NCBI GenBank assembly: GCA_026027325.1
Contig: JAMSLZ010000001.1
Coordinates: 4,650,001-4,714,000 of the forward strand
Reading direction: 5' to 3'
Source of the DNA: Actinomucor elegans
Taxonomy: Eukaryota > Mucoromycota > Mucoromycetes > Mucorales > Mucoraceae
Length of the DNA stretch: 64,000 bases
Shown piece after piece: positions 11,873 through 22,679 of the stretch (position 1 is the stretch's first letter; each line of letters begins with the position of its first letter). Made by a program: the position numbers and the translations under genes. The notes under the pieces were generated by a model that saw only the letters and a program-made list of their open reading frames with translations, had not been told where the DNA came from and did no database searches.

Positions 11873-13926
11873 TCATATTTCGTCATTCATTGCTTTTGGT
11901 CCTTCATAATGATATCTTCCCCATCCTAACCAAAAGGATACCGTAGTCAAAATAACAATGATAAAGCCTACACCAGCATAGTTGAATGTATCACCTATTA
12001 GAGATAGTTCAGTATAATGCGTCCTATATGCTTTTTCTTTGTATATACCTGTCATAGGCCAAGAAGTAGGCAAGACAAACGCAAGAATAGCAAATACGGC
12101 CCACGAAAACCCAACCATAGTGATTGGGGTACTCCATTTACCCAAGTTGAATCGTCCTTTTTTCTTTTCTGAAGCAAGTAAACGACAGCCTAGTACCATG
12201 GCTAGATAGAAAAGTTATTAGAAGAACCATTCAAGCGGATAATAGCAAGGCTCACCATAACTAAAGTGAATAGTAATCGTTGTAGCACTGACAATAATGT
12301 CAAACAAATGCTCTGATAAAGGGAAGGGCAATATGACCAAGCACGTCATGATAACTGTAAACCAAACCGCGTTACCAGGTAATTGGTGGCTATTGATCTT
12401 CTTCAGATGTGAGCTCATAGGGGCTGCATGATCTCTTGCCAAAGCATATATTTGTCTTGAAGTAACAGTAATCGTAGTAGCACCTGTACAGAACTGACAT
12501 ACTACAATGAGGACCAAAAAGCCCATAGTTCCCCAAATACCGATGGCATCCTAATGTTTGGCAGTTAGTGGTACGAACTCAAGCATCAGTTTGGCACCTA
12601 CAAAGAACAATTGCGCTACTGGCATATCTAATGTCGAATTCATAACAGAGTCAATGTCCTGAATAGAAAATAACAAGACAATCAAGAATGCAAGACCAAC
12701 CACCCAAGAAACAGCAATCGAACTCACCATAGCGCTATATACAACAAAGCTTAGTGATTATATCTACTGTATAAACATGTACATTACAGTGGCGATGATA
12801 TGTCAGCATCTTTAGTTTCTTCATTGACAGAAGCAGCGCATTCGCATCCTTATAATACATGTCAATATAGCACATAGTAGCTTTTTGTACAACAGACTAT
12901 ACCAAATAATGAGTAAGCAGCACCAATCATACCAAGTACAAGTACATAGCCTGGGTTCTCAAAGCCTGTTTGGTTTTGGTAGTATGTGAAAACCCAAACT
13001 GCATTCTGATGAGGAGCTAAACAAGAAAGAGCAGTAATGATAACCACTAAGCCAGTACATGACCAGAATACGCTCCATTGATTCAAAATGGCTAAACCAC
13101 CTATATCACGCACATTCAAATAGCCATGAACAAGTGTGATGATTAACGTGATGAACATCAAGTACAGCTTTGGTACCTCTATATCCAATGTCAACTTTAA
13201 AATGGAACCAATAGAAAGAGCTACAATCCGTTAGTAGTAGCGATTATTGTTTAATGTAAACCTTACCAACTGTCACGTTGGTTGCACCAATCGATATAAT
13301 ATTGGCTAGAGAATAGGTCCAACCAGTGATGAAGGCGCTAATACAGCGTGTTATATAGAATTATATTATTTGAATATCTAGTATATATACTTACGCGATA
13401 GAAGCCTTTGATTTACCGCGAGGACTCAATAGTTCATAGACCCAATAGTACAATCCACCACTTGTAGGATAAAGGGAGCATATTTCAGCTAAAGATAATG
13501 CCACACACAGCATCAATATGGCTACTATGTTCCAGCTTAAAAGCATAGTGACAGGTCCACCTCTTTGCAGAACTAGTAATAATAATGAGCTACAGGTAAG
13601 TGCCTATTGCTTATGTACCTGTTTGAAACGTAGCTGACGTGTTTGATAATATGCCAATATTGGTGAAAGCGAGCCCTGGGTTGCACAGTACATAAGCAAA
13701 CTACACATTATGTAAAATAAGTCTATTTACCAAAAGTTGCAAAAGTAGACAGTCGTCTTTGCAATTCCTATAACAAGGCAGTGTAAATACAATCTCGGAT
13801 AATAAAATTCACTTTTACTTGTTTATATCCTAGCTGATCCAGTCTTTCCTGTCCAGTATCAACCTGATGAAAAGTGACAGCTCCATAATCTGATCTTTGA
13901 TTTATCTTCTTTATTTCGTCAGCCAT
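11873..13926 (-). CDS. UGA4-like amino-acid/GABA/choline permease (APC family)
   Basis: Polytopic plasma- or vacuolar-membrane transporter for an amino acid, GABA or choline. The start at 13926 gives MADEIKKINQRSDYGAVTF; exon 2 reads RRLSTFATF and exon 3 FAYVLCNPGLAFTNIG. The family signature SLYPTSGGLYYWVYELLSPR lies near 13430-13500. Later segments include FITLIITLVHGYLNVRDIGG, SSIAVSWVVGLAFLIVLLFS, and TSRQIYALARDHAAPMSSHL, the conserved cytoplasmic loop of this group. The C-terminus, GFIIVILTTVSFWLGWGRYH, is the last membrane segment before MNDEI and the stop. About nine exons with introns of 40-60 nt. The region corresponding to the usual GYDASAHMSEET reads CAASVNEETKDADIS, so the family residues D-A-S-A-H-M are diverged; this could affect substrate choice or reflect my exon boundary at 12855. 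The exact substrate cannot be told from sequence. Confidence 0.88.
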
Positions 13927-14737
13927 AAGTCGGAAGGCAGTATTCTATCTAGCAAAAAAAAAAAAAAAAAAAAAAAAAAGACAAAACAAAAACAAAAGAG
14001 TTTCAATAGGCGTATCCGTTATAGCTTATAACGTGACAGGTAGATGGAAAAGTAAAAAGAAGAAGGAAATGATTTGAAATCTTATTCTAGCTTATTTATA
14101 AGAGGGTGGGAACAGTCTACTAGCTAACTTTGAACCTAATGACAAACTGCAGCTATCATTAGCACTGATCGAATGCCATTGTCTATCTTATCTTTAGTTC
14201 ATACAAGACATAATAATAATGTATTTTTACAGTAGCAATTGAAATCTATGCAGATGATCTAGTCTCATTAATTAATAGTCATCAAATGACTCCGCTTAAT
14301 AATAATCTCTCTTCCTCTCTCTTTTCTTGCATAGATAAAATAAAACTTTTAAACGTCTCAAAATAACGCATCGAGCAAATATTTATTGGTCGTATTTTAC
14401 CTCATGAACAAAGGACTTGCAAGATTTCTCAAGGTTTCTCAAGGTTTCTCGGAATAAATCTCGAGAAATGAAGCTTGTTTTAGCTAACCGGCTTATCCAA
14501 TAATCTGATTCTCGAGAATAAACGCGTTTCTTTAGCTAAACAATCTACATGTCAATCGAGAACTCAATAGTTCAGTAGTTACACGGAACCGGAGCTTGAA
14601 TATTGTAACTTGACATCCGCTGATTGGCTATGAAACTCTTCCACCAATTAAATTAGACCAGCCCTCTATTTTCTTTCACTCTTTCATTTTCCTTTCCAAA
14701 ACATCATCTTTCTTTTACAATCCATTAATATATTCAA
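13927..14737. promoter_or_regulatory. Divergent promoter region, permease / SEC61G
   Basis: The 811-bp spacer between divergent starts. A 26-nt A run (13954-13979) sits directly 5' of the permease ATG. On the SEC61G side there are three tandem copies of a TTTCTCAAGG-type decamer (14422-14450), an imperfect inverted repeat of TTTCTCG/CGAGAAA (14445-14468) and a perfect 12-bp palindrome ATTCTCGAGAAT (14508-14519). A CCAAT box in reverse (GATTGGCT, about 14620) and a pyrimidine-rich leader precede the ATG. Confidence 0.5.
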
Positions 14738-15142
14738 ATGAGCTCTTCCGATATCAAAGAAACCGCACAACAAGTTGTTGAAGGCCCCAAGCAATTCTTT
14801 AAGGATGGTTTTCAATTCATTAACCGTTGCAAGAAGCCTGATCAACAAGGTAAATTTCGTATATTGACATACCAGTCTTACAGATGACTCAAATTATACA
14901 ATAGAATTCTTAAAGATTACTCAAGCTGTTGCTATGGGTTTCGCTGCTCTCGGTGCTCTTGGTTATTTCGTCAAGGTAAAGTATTGGGCACAGAGATCAG
15001 ATAACCCCAGATAGATGAGGGAACGCGCGTGTGTGGAGAGGGGGATGCATTAGACCATGAGTACTAACTTTAAACGCGTTCATTGTCAACTCAATAGCTT
15101 ATTCACATTCCCATCAACAATATTCTCGTCGGTGCTGCTTAA
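14738..15142 (+). CDS. SSS1: Protein translocase subunit Sec61 gamma (Sss1)
   Basis: The single-span gamma subunit of the ER Sec61 translocon, essential for co- and post-translational import. Three exons: 14738-14849, 14905-14975 and 15098-15142, joined in phase to give 75 residues. The N-terminal amphipathic part reads VEGPKQFFKDGFQFINRCKK, followed by the KPDQQEFLKI segment (KPD is a family hallmark). The tail anchor is AVAMGFAALGALGYFVKLIH with the short lumenal end IPINNILVGAA, matching Sec61 gamma end to end. Length is typical for the family. Both introns have GT...AG ends; the second (14976-15097) holds a G-rich stretch that differs from its AT-rich surroundings. The exons are too short to stand out as open frames, so the gene is easily missed. 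Confidence 0.96.
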
Positions 15143-15918
15143 ATACATTTGAAATCTAGTATCATGTATATAAATTAATACTCGGAAAAGCCCAAATGCA
15201 ATTACTTCATCTCTTCCTTTCCATTGATTCTCTCGTTCCCTCTAATTAGCTTCGAATAAAAATATAATAATATGCACAATAAAAAAAATCATATAACACA
15301 TTGTATTATAACATATTTAGAGCTGCTGTTGTATATCTTGTGTCTTTTCAAGCGTGTATTAATTGTACAGGAATAGCTGTTACATTTTAATCCAATGTTT
15401 TTTTTTAAAAAAAAAGGTAACAGGAAAGCCATCCTATAAATACTCACTGCTTAGAATCCTAGTATATATCTACTATTCAAATCGACCTTGTTCTATTTCA
15501 TCTTTCTTTAACACTTTGTTGTTTGCGGTTAATTAATCGCAGGTTCACGAGAGTTTTTAAGAAGGGTTTCAAAGAAAAAGAAAAAGAAACCTTAGTACTG
15601 TAAGTTCCCATTGAAAATCTTATATTATTGTTTCGATGGTATAGATGATATTGTATATACCTAATCTTTTCATTACATCCAAAAGTATGCATAACAAAAA
15701 GCCTTAACCATAAAACTAAAAACAGTAAAACCTCATTGTATGAGATAATAATCTTTGCATCCTTAAGACAATCAACGAAATAATCACTTGGGCTTAAATT
15801 GGATTAAAACCGCAAGCCAATCAAAATATCCTTTGTAATCAACAGTCCCAGTAAGCCATTATAAAAAAAAAGGTTTCAAGTAACTTGGAAACCTCTTCTG
15901 CAATCTACAAACGTTATA
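15143..15918. other. Spacer with T9A9 tract
   Basis: 3' region of SEC61G and promoter of HGH1. Contains a T9A9 inverted tract (15398-15415). The minus-strand frame at 15498-15692 looks random. Confidence 0.5.
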
Positions 15919-17291
15919 ATGGATGCTCAAATCAAAGAAGTAAATGGGTTTAGACGCTTTTATTTATTTATAATTTGACTCTTACAACTGGTTTTCTCTC
16001 GATAGCTTATTCCTTTCTTGCATCAACCAGCATTAGAGGTAAAATGAACCTTTACAAGAAACCGGACCCGACAGGCTTATATTAAAAGTATTAGATCAGA
16101 GCCATTGCTCTTCACCATCTTGTTCCTTATACACCCAACGGTAATGAGTATCGTCACATTCTTCTTGAGCAAAGACAAGTTGTATGTAAAGATATGAAAG
16201 CTTTATGTAAAGAAGACCCCGTAAGTTTCACAAAAACACCTATTACATATACATTTTCTGACAGGTAAGGTTAGGTTACTGCACACGATGCACTTCGTTC
16301 TTTGATCAACTTGTCCAGCGACCCTCTTGTTCAGCATGAGTTGGATGATGAGGACTTTATTAAGCATATTGGATTATTGATCACTGTAAGTATCTGCTGG
16401 TAGATGGAATCTCAAATATTGACACGAGTCAATTAGAATGCCAAGTCTGTTCTCGCAGATTTAGCCTGTATGCTCTTGTCCAACATGACCAAGTATGAAT
16501 CTACCTGTGTCAAAGTCATTCAAGCTAAAGCTGAGCCTGTTGAAGGTCTCAGTGCATCCAAGCGTTTATTAGATCAACTTATCGAAGTGTTCCTCAAAGG
16601 TTACAAGAAGGAATACAATCCTGAAGCCGAGTATCATTTCTTGGCTAGTGTATTTTCAAATGTTTCCAGCATTCGTCTCGGCCGTGTATTCATGATTGAG
16701 CCTGCTGAAGTAGATCAATTAGCACCTCTTACCAAAATTCAAGTCTTTACAGAAGATCCTAGTATCATTCGCCGTGGTGGCGTAGATTCTGTTATCAAGA
16801 ATTGCTGTTTTGAAACCCGCCAACACGAGAGATTGTTATATTCTGATGATATCAATGTATTACCTTTTATTTTGTTACCTTTGTGTGGTAATGAAGAATA
16901 TGACATGGAAGAGTTTGAACAATTCCCTGAAGAAATTCAAATGTTGGATGATGACAAGGTAACTAAAATGCAGGCGGTTGGTATAGTTTTGTGTTTAACT
17001 TGATTATCCATATAGAAACGCGAAACAGATCCCATTCTCCGTACGATGTTATTGGAATCTGTTATTTTGCTTACTACAACTCGATTTGGTCGTGATTACT
17101 TGCGTAAAAAGCAAGTATATCGCGTTATTCAACGCCTTCATGCTCAAGAGACCAATGAAGACATCAAAGAGCAATGTGTTACTATTGTTGATATGCTGAT
17201 CCGTGATGAAGATGGTGCTGAAGTAACAGAAGTCAAACCCGAGCAATCAGCAGAAGATGAAGATGATATGGTGATTGAAGAAATTGCATAA
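15919..17291 (+). CDS. HGH1: HGH1-like eEF2-folding cochaperone
   Basis: Armadillo/HEAT-type adaptor that, in yeast, delivers eEF2 to the TRiC chaperonin. The first two coding exons are tiny: 15919-15939 (MDAQIKE) and 16006-16038 (LIPFLHQPALE). The third starts near 16097 (IRAIALHHLVPYTPNGNEYR). Later exons read TAHDALRSLINLSSDPLV and CMLLSNMTKYESTCVKVIQ, then FHFLASVFSNVSSIRLGR-type sequence (actually YHFLASVFSNVSSIRLGR), SIIRRGGVDSVIKNCCFE and INVLPFILLPLCGNEEYD. The last exon contains LLLTTTRFGRDYLRKKQVYR-like sequence and ends in an acidic tail EDEDDMVIEEIA. These blocks match the DUF383 and DUF384 domains of the HGH1/FAM203 family in order, and the length, about 365 residues, is normal. 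The small first exons were placed by splice sites plus family alignment. Confidence 0.93.
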
Positions 17292-17585
17292 ACTTAGAAT
17301 AAAACTGTATAGAAACCTTTTATTGTTATATATCAAACGGCCATTCTCAATTGATAGAGTATGTGATTCTAAGCGTTCGATAGTATTTTTGAAGCAGTAT
17401 TTGATCATACAGTGCTTGTTCAAATACTAAGGCCCAGTTGCTTGTCCAATCGTCAAGCGCTATTTCACTTTGGTGCATTTCTACTGTGACTTGGTTTACT
17501 GAGCCAACACCCCTCCATTATACCAATTTTTTTAGGCGATTTCTATTATTTTTCTTTTTGCTTCTTTACACTATACATAGCAAAC

Positions 17586-17762
17586 ATGGATAAACGTCAA
17601 CTAGAACAAGGACAACAAAAGACTTCATTTGTGCAAGCTATCAAATCAGAGCTTTTCTCTCCCGAGAAGCGTCAAGGAAACCTCAATATCGCTCTTTCTG
17701 TCACTGTTTTCACTGGTGCTATTGTCTTTCTTCGTAACTGGGGTGAACTTTTGGCTGTTTAA
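17586..17762 (+). CDS. Small single-span protein, possibly TOM6-like
   Basis: Intronless 58-residue frame starting MDKRQLEQGQQKTSF. After a hydrophilic half (VQAIKSELFSPEKRQGN) comes one membrane segment, LNIALSVTVFTGAIVFLRNW, and a short end GELLAV. A small basic cytosolic part followed by one C-terminal span is the layout of small TOM subunits (Tom5, Tom6, Tom7). The NLNIALSV...FLRNWGELL pattern most resembles Tom6, which stabilises the TOM core of the mitochondrial outer membrane. The resemblance is weak because these proteins are short and diverged. Evidence that it is a gene: ATG context CAAACATGG, a pyrimidine-rich leader (17540-17570), GC-richer coding sequence than its flanks, and neat packing between HGH1 and PSMG1. 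No other function can be argued from sequence. Confidence 0.6.
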   Translation: MDKRQLEQGQQKTSFVQAIKSELFSPEKRQGNLNIALSVTVFTGAIVFLRNWGELLAV

Positions 17763-17897
17763 ATCAACCTGACTACAACACACACATACACGCTCATTTA
17801 TTACATATTGTATAAACTCTTATTAAATATATTTTCTTTTATGATGGCACAAAAGGAAAAAAAAAAAGAGCCTTTTTTTTTTATTGGGGATATACGT

Positions 17898-18798
17898 TTA
17901 AAGATACAAACGATGATGGCTATCATCTACGCGGCCACTATGACGAGCACTTAAGATATCATCCATTCGTTTCTCGTTGAATTTAAGGTCATATCCCAAC
18001 TGATGCAGTCCTTGATTATAGGCTTCTAAAATCTCGGCTGTCACTAATAGTTTACCATAGATCGATTCTTGAAGCGTCAGCAAATCATAGCAGGCAATTG
18101 AGTGTATTTCGCACTAACCAAAGCATTTAGTAAATTATGACAGACCATCAGATAAATTGATAGACTTACATGATTAACAATGGCTGCTGATAGCCCTTTA
18201 ATCATATTAGGTGATTCATAAAGCGGTAATCCTTTGATAGAGGCAGAGCTGGATGTTTGCAATACACGCAAGAATGGAGGAGTTAAATCATCACCCCAAA
18301 CTTCGGATGTATATCCAACTGCTGTAAACGCGTCCAATACTATTACTTTTTGAATCTTGCTAAAGCTATTGAAGATAGCTTTGCTATACTGTCCTGCTTC
18401 TTCAGGTGCTACTTCACTTACAAAAGAAACCAATAAGATGGATTGATCAGCAAGCTGACTGATATTGGCCTTGGTTTCGGGCTCCTTTCCTTCAACCTAG
18501 TGCAAGCTTTAGTCTTTCTTATTACTGAACACATCCTTTAGAAGAGTCTTACTGAGTGTGTGACTGTACCAACAGCCATAGCATTTTTTCCTTCGAGCGA
18601 ATTAATAAAGACACTACCAGGACCTTCTATGCCAACTATCAAAGTCCATTGCTTATCGAGATCTTGAGTAGACAATGTCAAGTTGGCTCGAATAGAGATC
18701 TTGAGGCTTTCCTGACTGGCTTGATATTCTTCGTCACTGTCATGGTCATCCAGAGCATAACGAACAGGAGCAGAAGCAAAAGATTCCTCGTAATCCAT
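17898..18798 (-). CDS. PSMG1: Proteasome assembly chaperone 1 (PAC1/PSMG1-like)
   Basis: Partner in the PAC1-PAC2 heterodimer that scaffolds alpha-ring formation of the 20S proteasome. Three exons: 18798 to about 18545 (MDYEESFASAPVRYALDDHD, then WTLIVGIEGPGSVFINSLEG), 18500-18170, and 18115-17898. The middle exon reads KVIVLDAFTAVGYTSEVWGD followed by LTPPFLRVLQTSSSASIKGL and LYESPNMIKGLSAAIVNH. These align with the human PSMG1 region where PFLRALKT, LLEQPNIV and LPAAVLSYC occur. The last exon (LLTLQESIYGKLLVTAEILE) covers the C-terminal helices. It is convergent with the 58-residue gene, 135 bp away. The weak sequence conservation of this family is the main caveat, but the order of blocks supports the call. 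Confidence 0.85.
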
Positions 18799-19162
18799 AA
18801 CTGTAGTTGTATATTGAAGTGGTTAAAGAGTGCGCGTCCTTTTTTCGAAACAGCATTATAGAGCTAGCTTTTACCAGGTGACAGTCACTGCTAGTGTACG
18901 CAAGCACTGATTTTAACCCACTGATCTAAGGTTTATACTGTAGTAGCTAGCGTTTGTTTATCTCTATAGCGTCGCTACACCAGTTTTGGAGCAGCTTTAT
19001 ATTTGATCTTTGTTGGCTTATCCTTGTTTCGTTTTCAGTTTACATAACGCCTTTGTAGTAGTTGATTGAGGGAATATTAACTTCATTGGTTTTCGGTGTT
19101 TAAAACACGCGCTTGTTGTTGTTGTTGTTGCTCCTCTTACCTACCTACTGATTTTATGGATA

Positions 19163-20151
19163 ATGCCTCTCGATGAGGATCGTGGAATTCTATATCTCAA
19201 CAATTCATATATGTTTTTGAATTATTATCAGGTGATATTTGTATAAAAGTACACTTATTCTAATGTATTAGATTTCATTGTAATTCGTAAATACAGGAGG
19301 GAACAATGTAGTTCCAATTAAGTTGATTTTTTTCCCTTCTAAACCTTCTAGACTAAGTGTTCCTTTTGAATTTGTTACAAACCCTATATCAATGGATAAA
19401 AAAATTATGAATTTCTCGGTTGATCTTGTATTTGTTCAATATAGCTCATGTTCAGCTGGGTTATTATATTCTGTAAAGTATCATTTAGGCTTGAATGCTT
19501 TCATTGCACTACATGTTTTGTATATATTTGAAAGTTATATGGAATATATAAGTTGATTTCTACTGCAAAAGGGACTATAGCAATTCGATCACGCTGAACG
19601 TGCGGTTTGTTTATTAATGTAAAAGAAAGACCAAGATCTCTATATTGCACAGCTTGAGATCTATTAAATATTGTATTATTATTGTATGCCAGATTAGATG
19701 AGCTGAGATTTTAAATATGTGTAGTGCTTTGTATCTTAATACCGCATAGTATCATCCAGATACATGCTCACTCTAAAGATTGTATGTTAATTACCTCCCA
19801 AAACCGTCAATATTTATCAATCTCTAATGTTCATTCATCAAATAATGGTCTTTTTCTTTTCGTCTACGAGTACAACGAACTATTTCCTACAAGTTACAGG
19901 GAAAAAGACCAATGACTCTCTATGTACAGCCTGAGCTATCTTATATGAGTGTGGTTGAATATCAGAATGAATTAATTTATTATGCCACAAAAACTATCAA
20001 TATGACTAGTATTTTATACTTAGAAAGAGTTGGTTCAACTAATGAAACATCAATTTGGTTACTATGTATATTACTGCTACTTCAAATACCTTTTTTTTGT
20101 ATATATCCATACGCATGTTCGATTTTTTTATGTAAGAAACAAAGATATTGA
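19163..20151 (+). pseudogene. Possible decayed surface protein with C-terminal span
   Basis: Several adjacent plus-strand frames read as one broken ectodomain protein: MPLDEDRGILYLNNSYMFL (19163 on), GGNNVVPIKLIFFPSKPSRL and FEFVTNPISMDKKIMNFSVD (19296-19470), then YLSISNVHSSNNGLFLFVYE (19820-19875). At 19912-19915 one frame ends exactly where the next begins (ATGA overlap, one-base shift). It continues as TLYVQPELSYMSVVEYQNEL and finally NETSIWLLCILLLLQIPFFC, a membrane segment followed by a KKQRY end. The LSISNV...NNGLFLFVYEYN stretch resembles an Ig-like beta strand pair, but this is impression only. Splice phases between the first two pieces do not fit. It may be a pseudogene, a gene with a sequencing error, or chance. 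Confidence 0.3.
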
Positions 20152-20637
20152 TTTCATTTCATGGTTTTTTGATTGAGAGTATTCCTAACGATAAAACATG
20201 AATATTATTTCTTTACATGGAAAGGATGGAGCTTCCAATGTTTTTATAATAGAAAGAATCAAGCCGCTGGATTCAGAGGAATAAAGGTCTCGCGCCGGAT
20301 ATTAACCAGTGTAAGTGGAGTGTAGCATCTACTGACTTTAAATCCAACGAAGCGAAAAGCTGAATATAAGTGTAGTTTAGCCTGAGGTTGTCAACAATTT
20401 TTTTTTGTAGAATCGAGGCCATTTTTAAGCCACCAACCTTCCTCAATTGATTCTAATTTCTTGTTGTATCTAATGGCCTCTGTTATATATTCAGAATGAC
20501 CTACTATTATATCTATCGAAATCATTATGTTGTTGAAATATCGAGTATTTTATTTTTAGTGATTGACCGCAAAATACAAGCAATTCATTACGAAAGCTAG
20601 ATCCATTGATCTATAGATCTCTCAGCTGATCTCGATT

Positions 20638-20690
20638 AAATTTCGCATCTGATCAACAGCTCATGCGTAGATTGAGTCGCTGCATCTATT
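20638..20690 (+). repeat. Copy of a short dispersed repeat
   Basis: Best-preserved reference copy. Its first 38 bp match 40723-40760 at 32 of 38 positions, with five of six differences being transitions. Its 3' part (20660-20690) matches 51734-51764 at 23 of 31, and 991-1021 matches the middle at 21 of 31. The core is GCATCTGATCA, then CTCATGCGTAGATTGA. No flanking target duplication could be defined. Confidence 0.5.
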
Positions 20691-22579
20691 AGAGCCTTTA
20701 ACAAAGATTTTTCAGAATTATCCATTTACACTCTAGAGAATTTTATGCTTATTAATACTCGGCGCCTCTCCACCAACTTCTATGTCGAAATGTTGAAAGC
20801 CTGCCATGTCTAAAGACTTCTTTTCAACAGACCTACTATGTATTGTGGAATCTAGAAGGATAAACAAACTAGCCCTACAAGATGATATTTAGAAGCTCTC
20901 ATAAATAAATACCATCATAATAAGTTCATGACAATATAAGCATCAGCTATACAAAATGATCAGAAGTTTCTGTAGTTTCTCTGTTTCTTTCTAGTTTTAT
21001 TGTATTTTTAATTAATTGGTTGGCTCAAACCATACTAAGCAGATGAAAAAAGTTGGTAATTAACTTACAAGGAAAAGTTTAGGAAAATAAAGCTATGCTG
21101 TCAGTTATTTTCTCGGTAAAATTGTGTACGACTTGACTTGGATAAGGTCTAGATTCTCACAAACGGCAACATGACTCGAATGATATCGGTAACATGGGAT
21201 TTTGAAGCACAGTTTTACATGGCAAAGGGTCCCTGCTTGATCTATGAGCTTGAAAATTTGACGCTAACCGATCTTTTAAAGAGGTCCGAGCTTACCTCAA
21301 CCTTCTCCGGTTTAAACATACCAACATCAACAACTTTTTACATCTTTTTTTCTTTTCTTTATATAATGAAATACGACAGTGGTAGGGACCCAAGGTCAGT
21401 AAGAACGGATATTCACCGAGTTTTATGATTAAACTGTAACTGAGCACAATGACGAATAAGGAGTTGTATCCGATATATCCGGGTCAAGACATTGTGTGGC
21501 AGGTGAAAAAAATGCAACGGACAGGCACAAAGGTCCCGTAATGCTGCATTTTGAGCTCCAATCAAAAAAGGTGAATATAAATAAAACAGCGGGTACCCTC
21601 GATGGTGATATGCTTCTACTGACTACTAGCTTTGACATTTGTTTGATCTGCGTATTATTTTTATTTTTTTTTATTTTTTATATATTTTTTTTATAAAAAA
21701 ATGGCCGAAATGCTGCTATGAACCAAGATCAAAGAACTATGTAACACGACATAAAACTAGGACATAGTGCCAAGTTTGCAATTTCAATTGCATTTTCTAT
21801 AGCGAACGGCAATGGCCAACAAGTTCGGTCATTCAATCAATGTAGACAGCTGGTTTCATTGAGGCACAATTTAGTAGCGTCAACATATGGTTGATGTCTA
21901 TATGTTTACTTCTGAAACGGTAAAAGTAGAGCAACTAAACGCACTCAATCATTATACCGCGGGGTTGAAGTCTATTGTTTAGTAATGATCTTTGTTACAA
22001 CTGTCTTTTGGTAAATCGACGCTAGATCTGAAAAAGGATTTTATTCGGAGATGACAGCGTGATCATAAGATGGCGTATTTTACATATAATCGAGAAAAAG
22101 GTAATATTGATATGTAGGTCAACGATTAACAAATGACAGCTAGTTTGGGCAAGTTGCACAAATTAGATAGCGTAGGTTCACGCGTTTATTTTATAAAAAC
22201 AAAGAAGCAGTAACCTTCCAATGAAATGCGCCTATGTATATTAGAAGAAGCTGATATTACCGAGTTTTGCGCTTTTACCATGCTACTTGCCACGTTGTAA
22301 ACTCACTATGCAAAACGTTGCAACACAAAAAAAAAAAAAAAAAATAATAATCACACTGGGCCCCATACCTAGTAGTGATGAAGTACTTTAACTAATAGTC
22401 TCAATGGCCCAAGTTCTTTTCAATAGTGAGTCTAGAGTAAAAGAAATGGCCTTATTTTACACTGCCTCATTACAAGCTCAACAAATTAGATTTCACAAGT
22501 CCATTCTCCGTTCTAATGAACAAGTTCGTGTACTGTTACTCTTTTAAAGTGGCCGGAGGACGGCGGGGAGTCCTATCTG

Positions 22580-22588
22580 TATATAAAT
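22580..22588 (+). promoter_or_regulatory. TATA box of the RlpA-like gene
   Basis: TATATAAAT at 22580-22588 lies about 92 bp upstream of ATG 22680 and is followed by a pyrimidine-rich leader. A frame can be extended upstream from a GTG at 22590, but that codon is next to the TATA box and so cannot be in the transcript. This supports 22680 as the start. Confidence 0.65.
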
Positions 22589-22679
22589 AGTGGCGAGTAT
22601 CCGATTTTCATCGTCTTTATATTTTTCATCTTTTCTAACGCTGGTCGTTTTTATTCCATATTCATTCCAATCATTAAAC

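Larger units (their letters stand above)
18799..22679. other. Long spacer, possible decayed gene inside
   Basis: Mostly AT-rich DNA with a (GTT)5-6 microsatellite at 19115-19130, a copy of the dispersed repeat at 20638-20690, and an A19-type run near 22327. A possible degenerate coding tract at 19163-20151 is listed separately. The last 100 bp form the promoter of the RlpA-like gene. Confidence 0.5.

Noticed and set aside
13954..13979. A26 run as a retroposed poly-A tail
   Set aside because: It lies in the permease 5' leader; no target duplication or transcript-derived sequence flanks it, and similar runs sit in several introns.
22590..22679. N-terminal extension of the RlpA-like protein
   Set aside because: Starts with GTG two bases after a TATA box and would hide the signal peptide.
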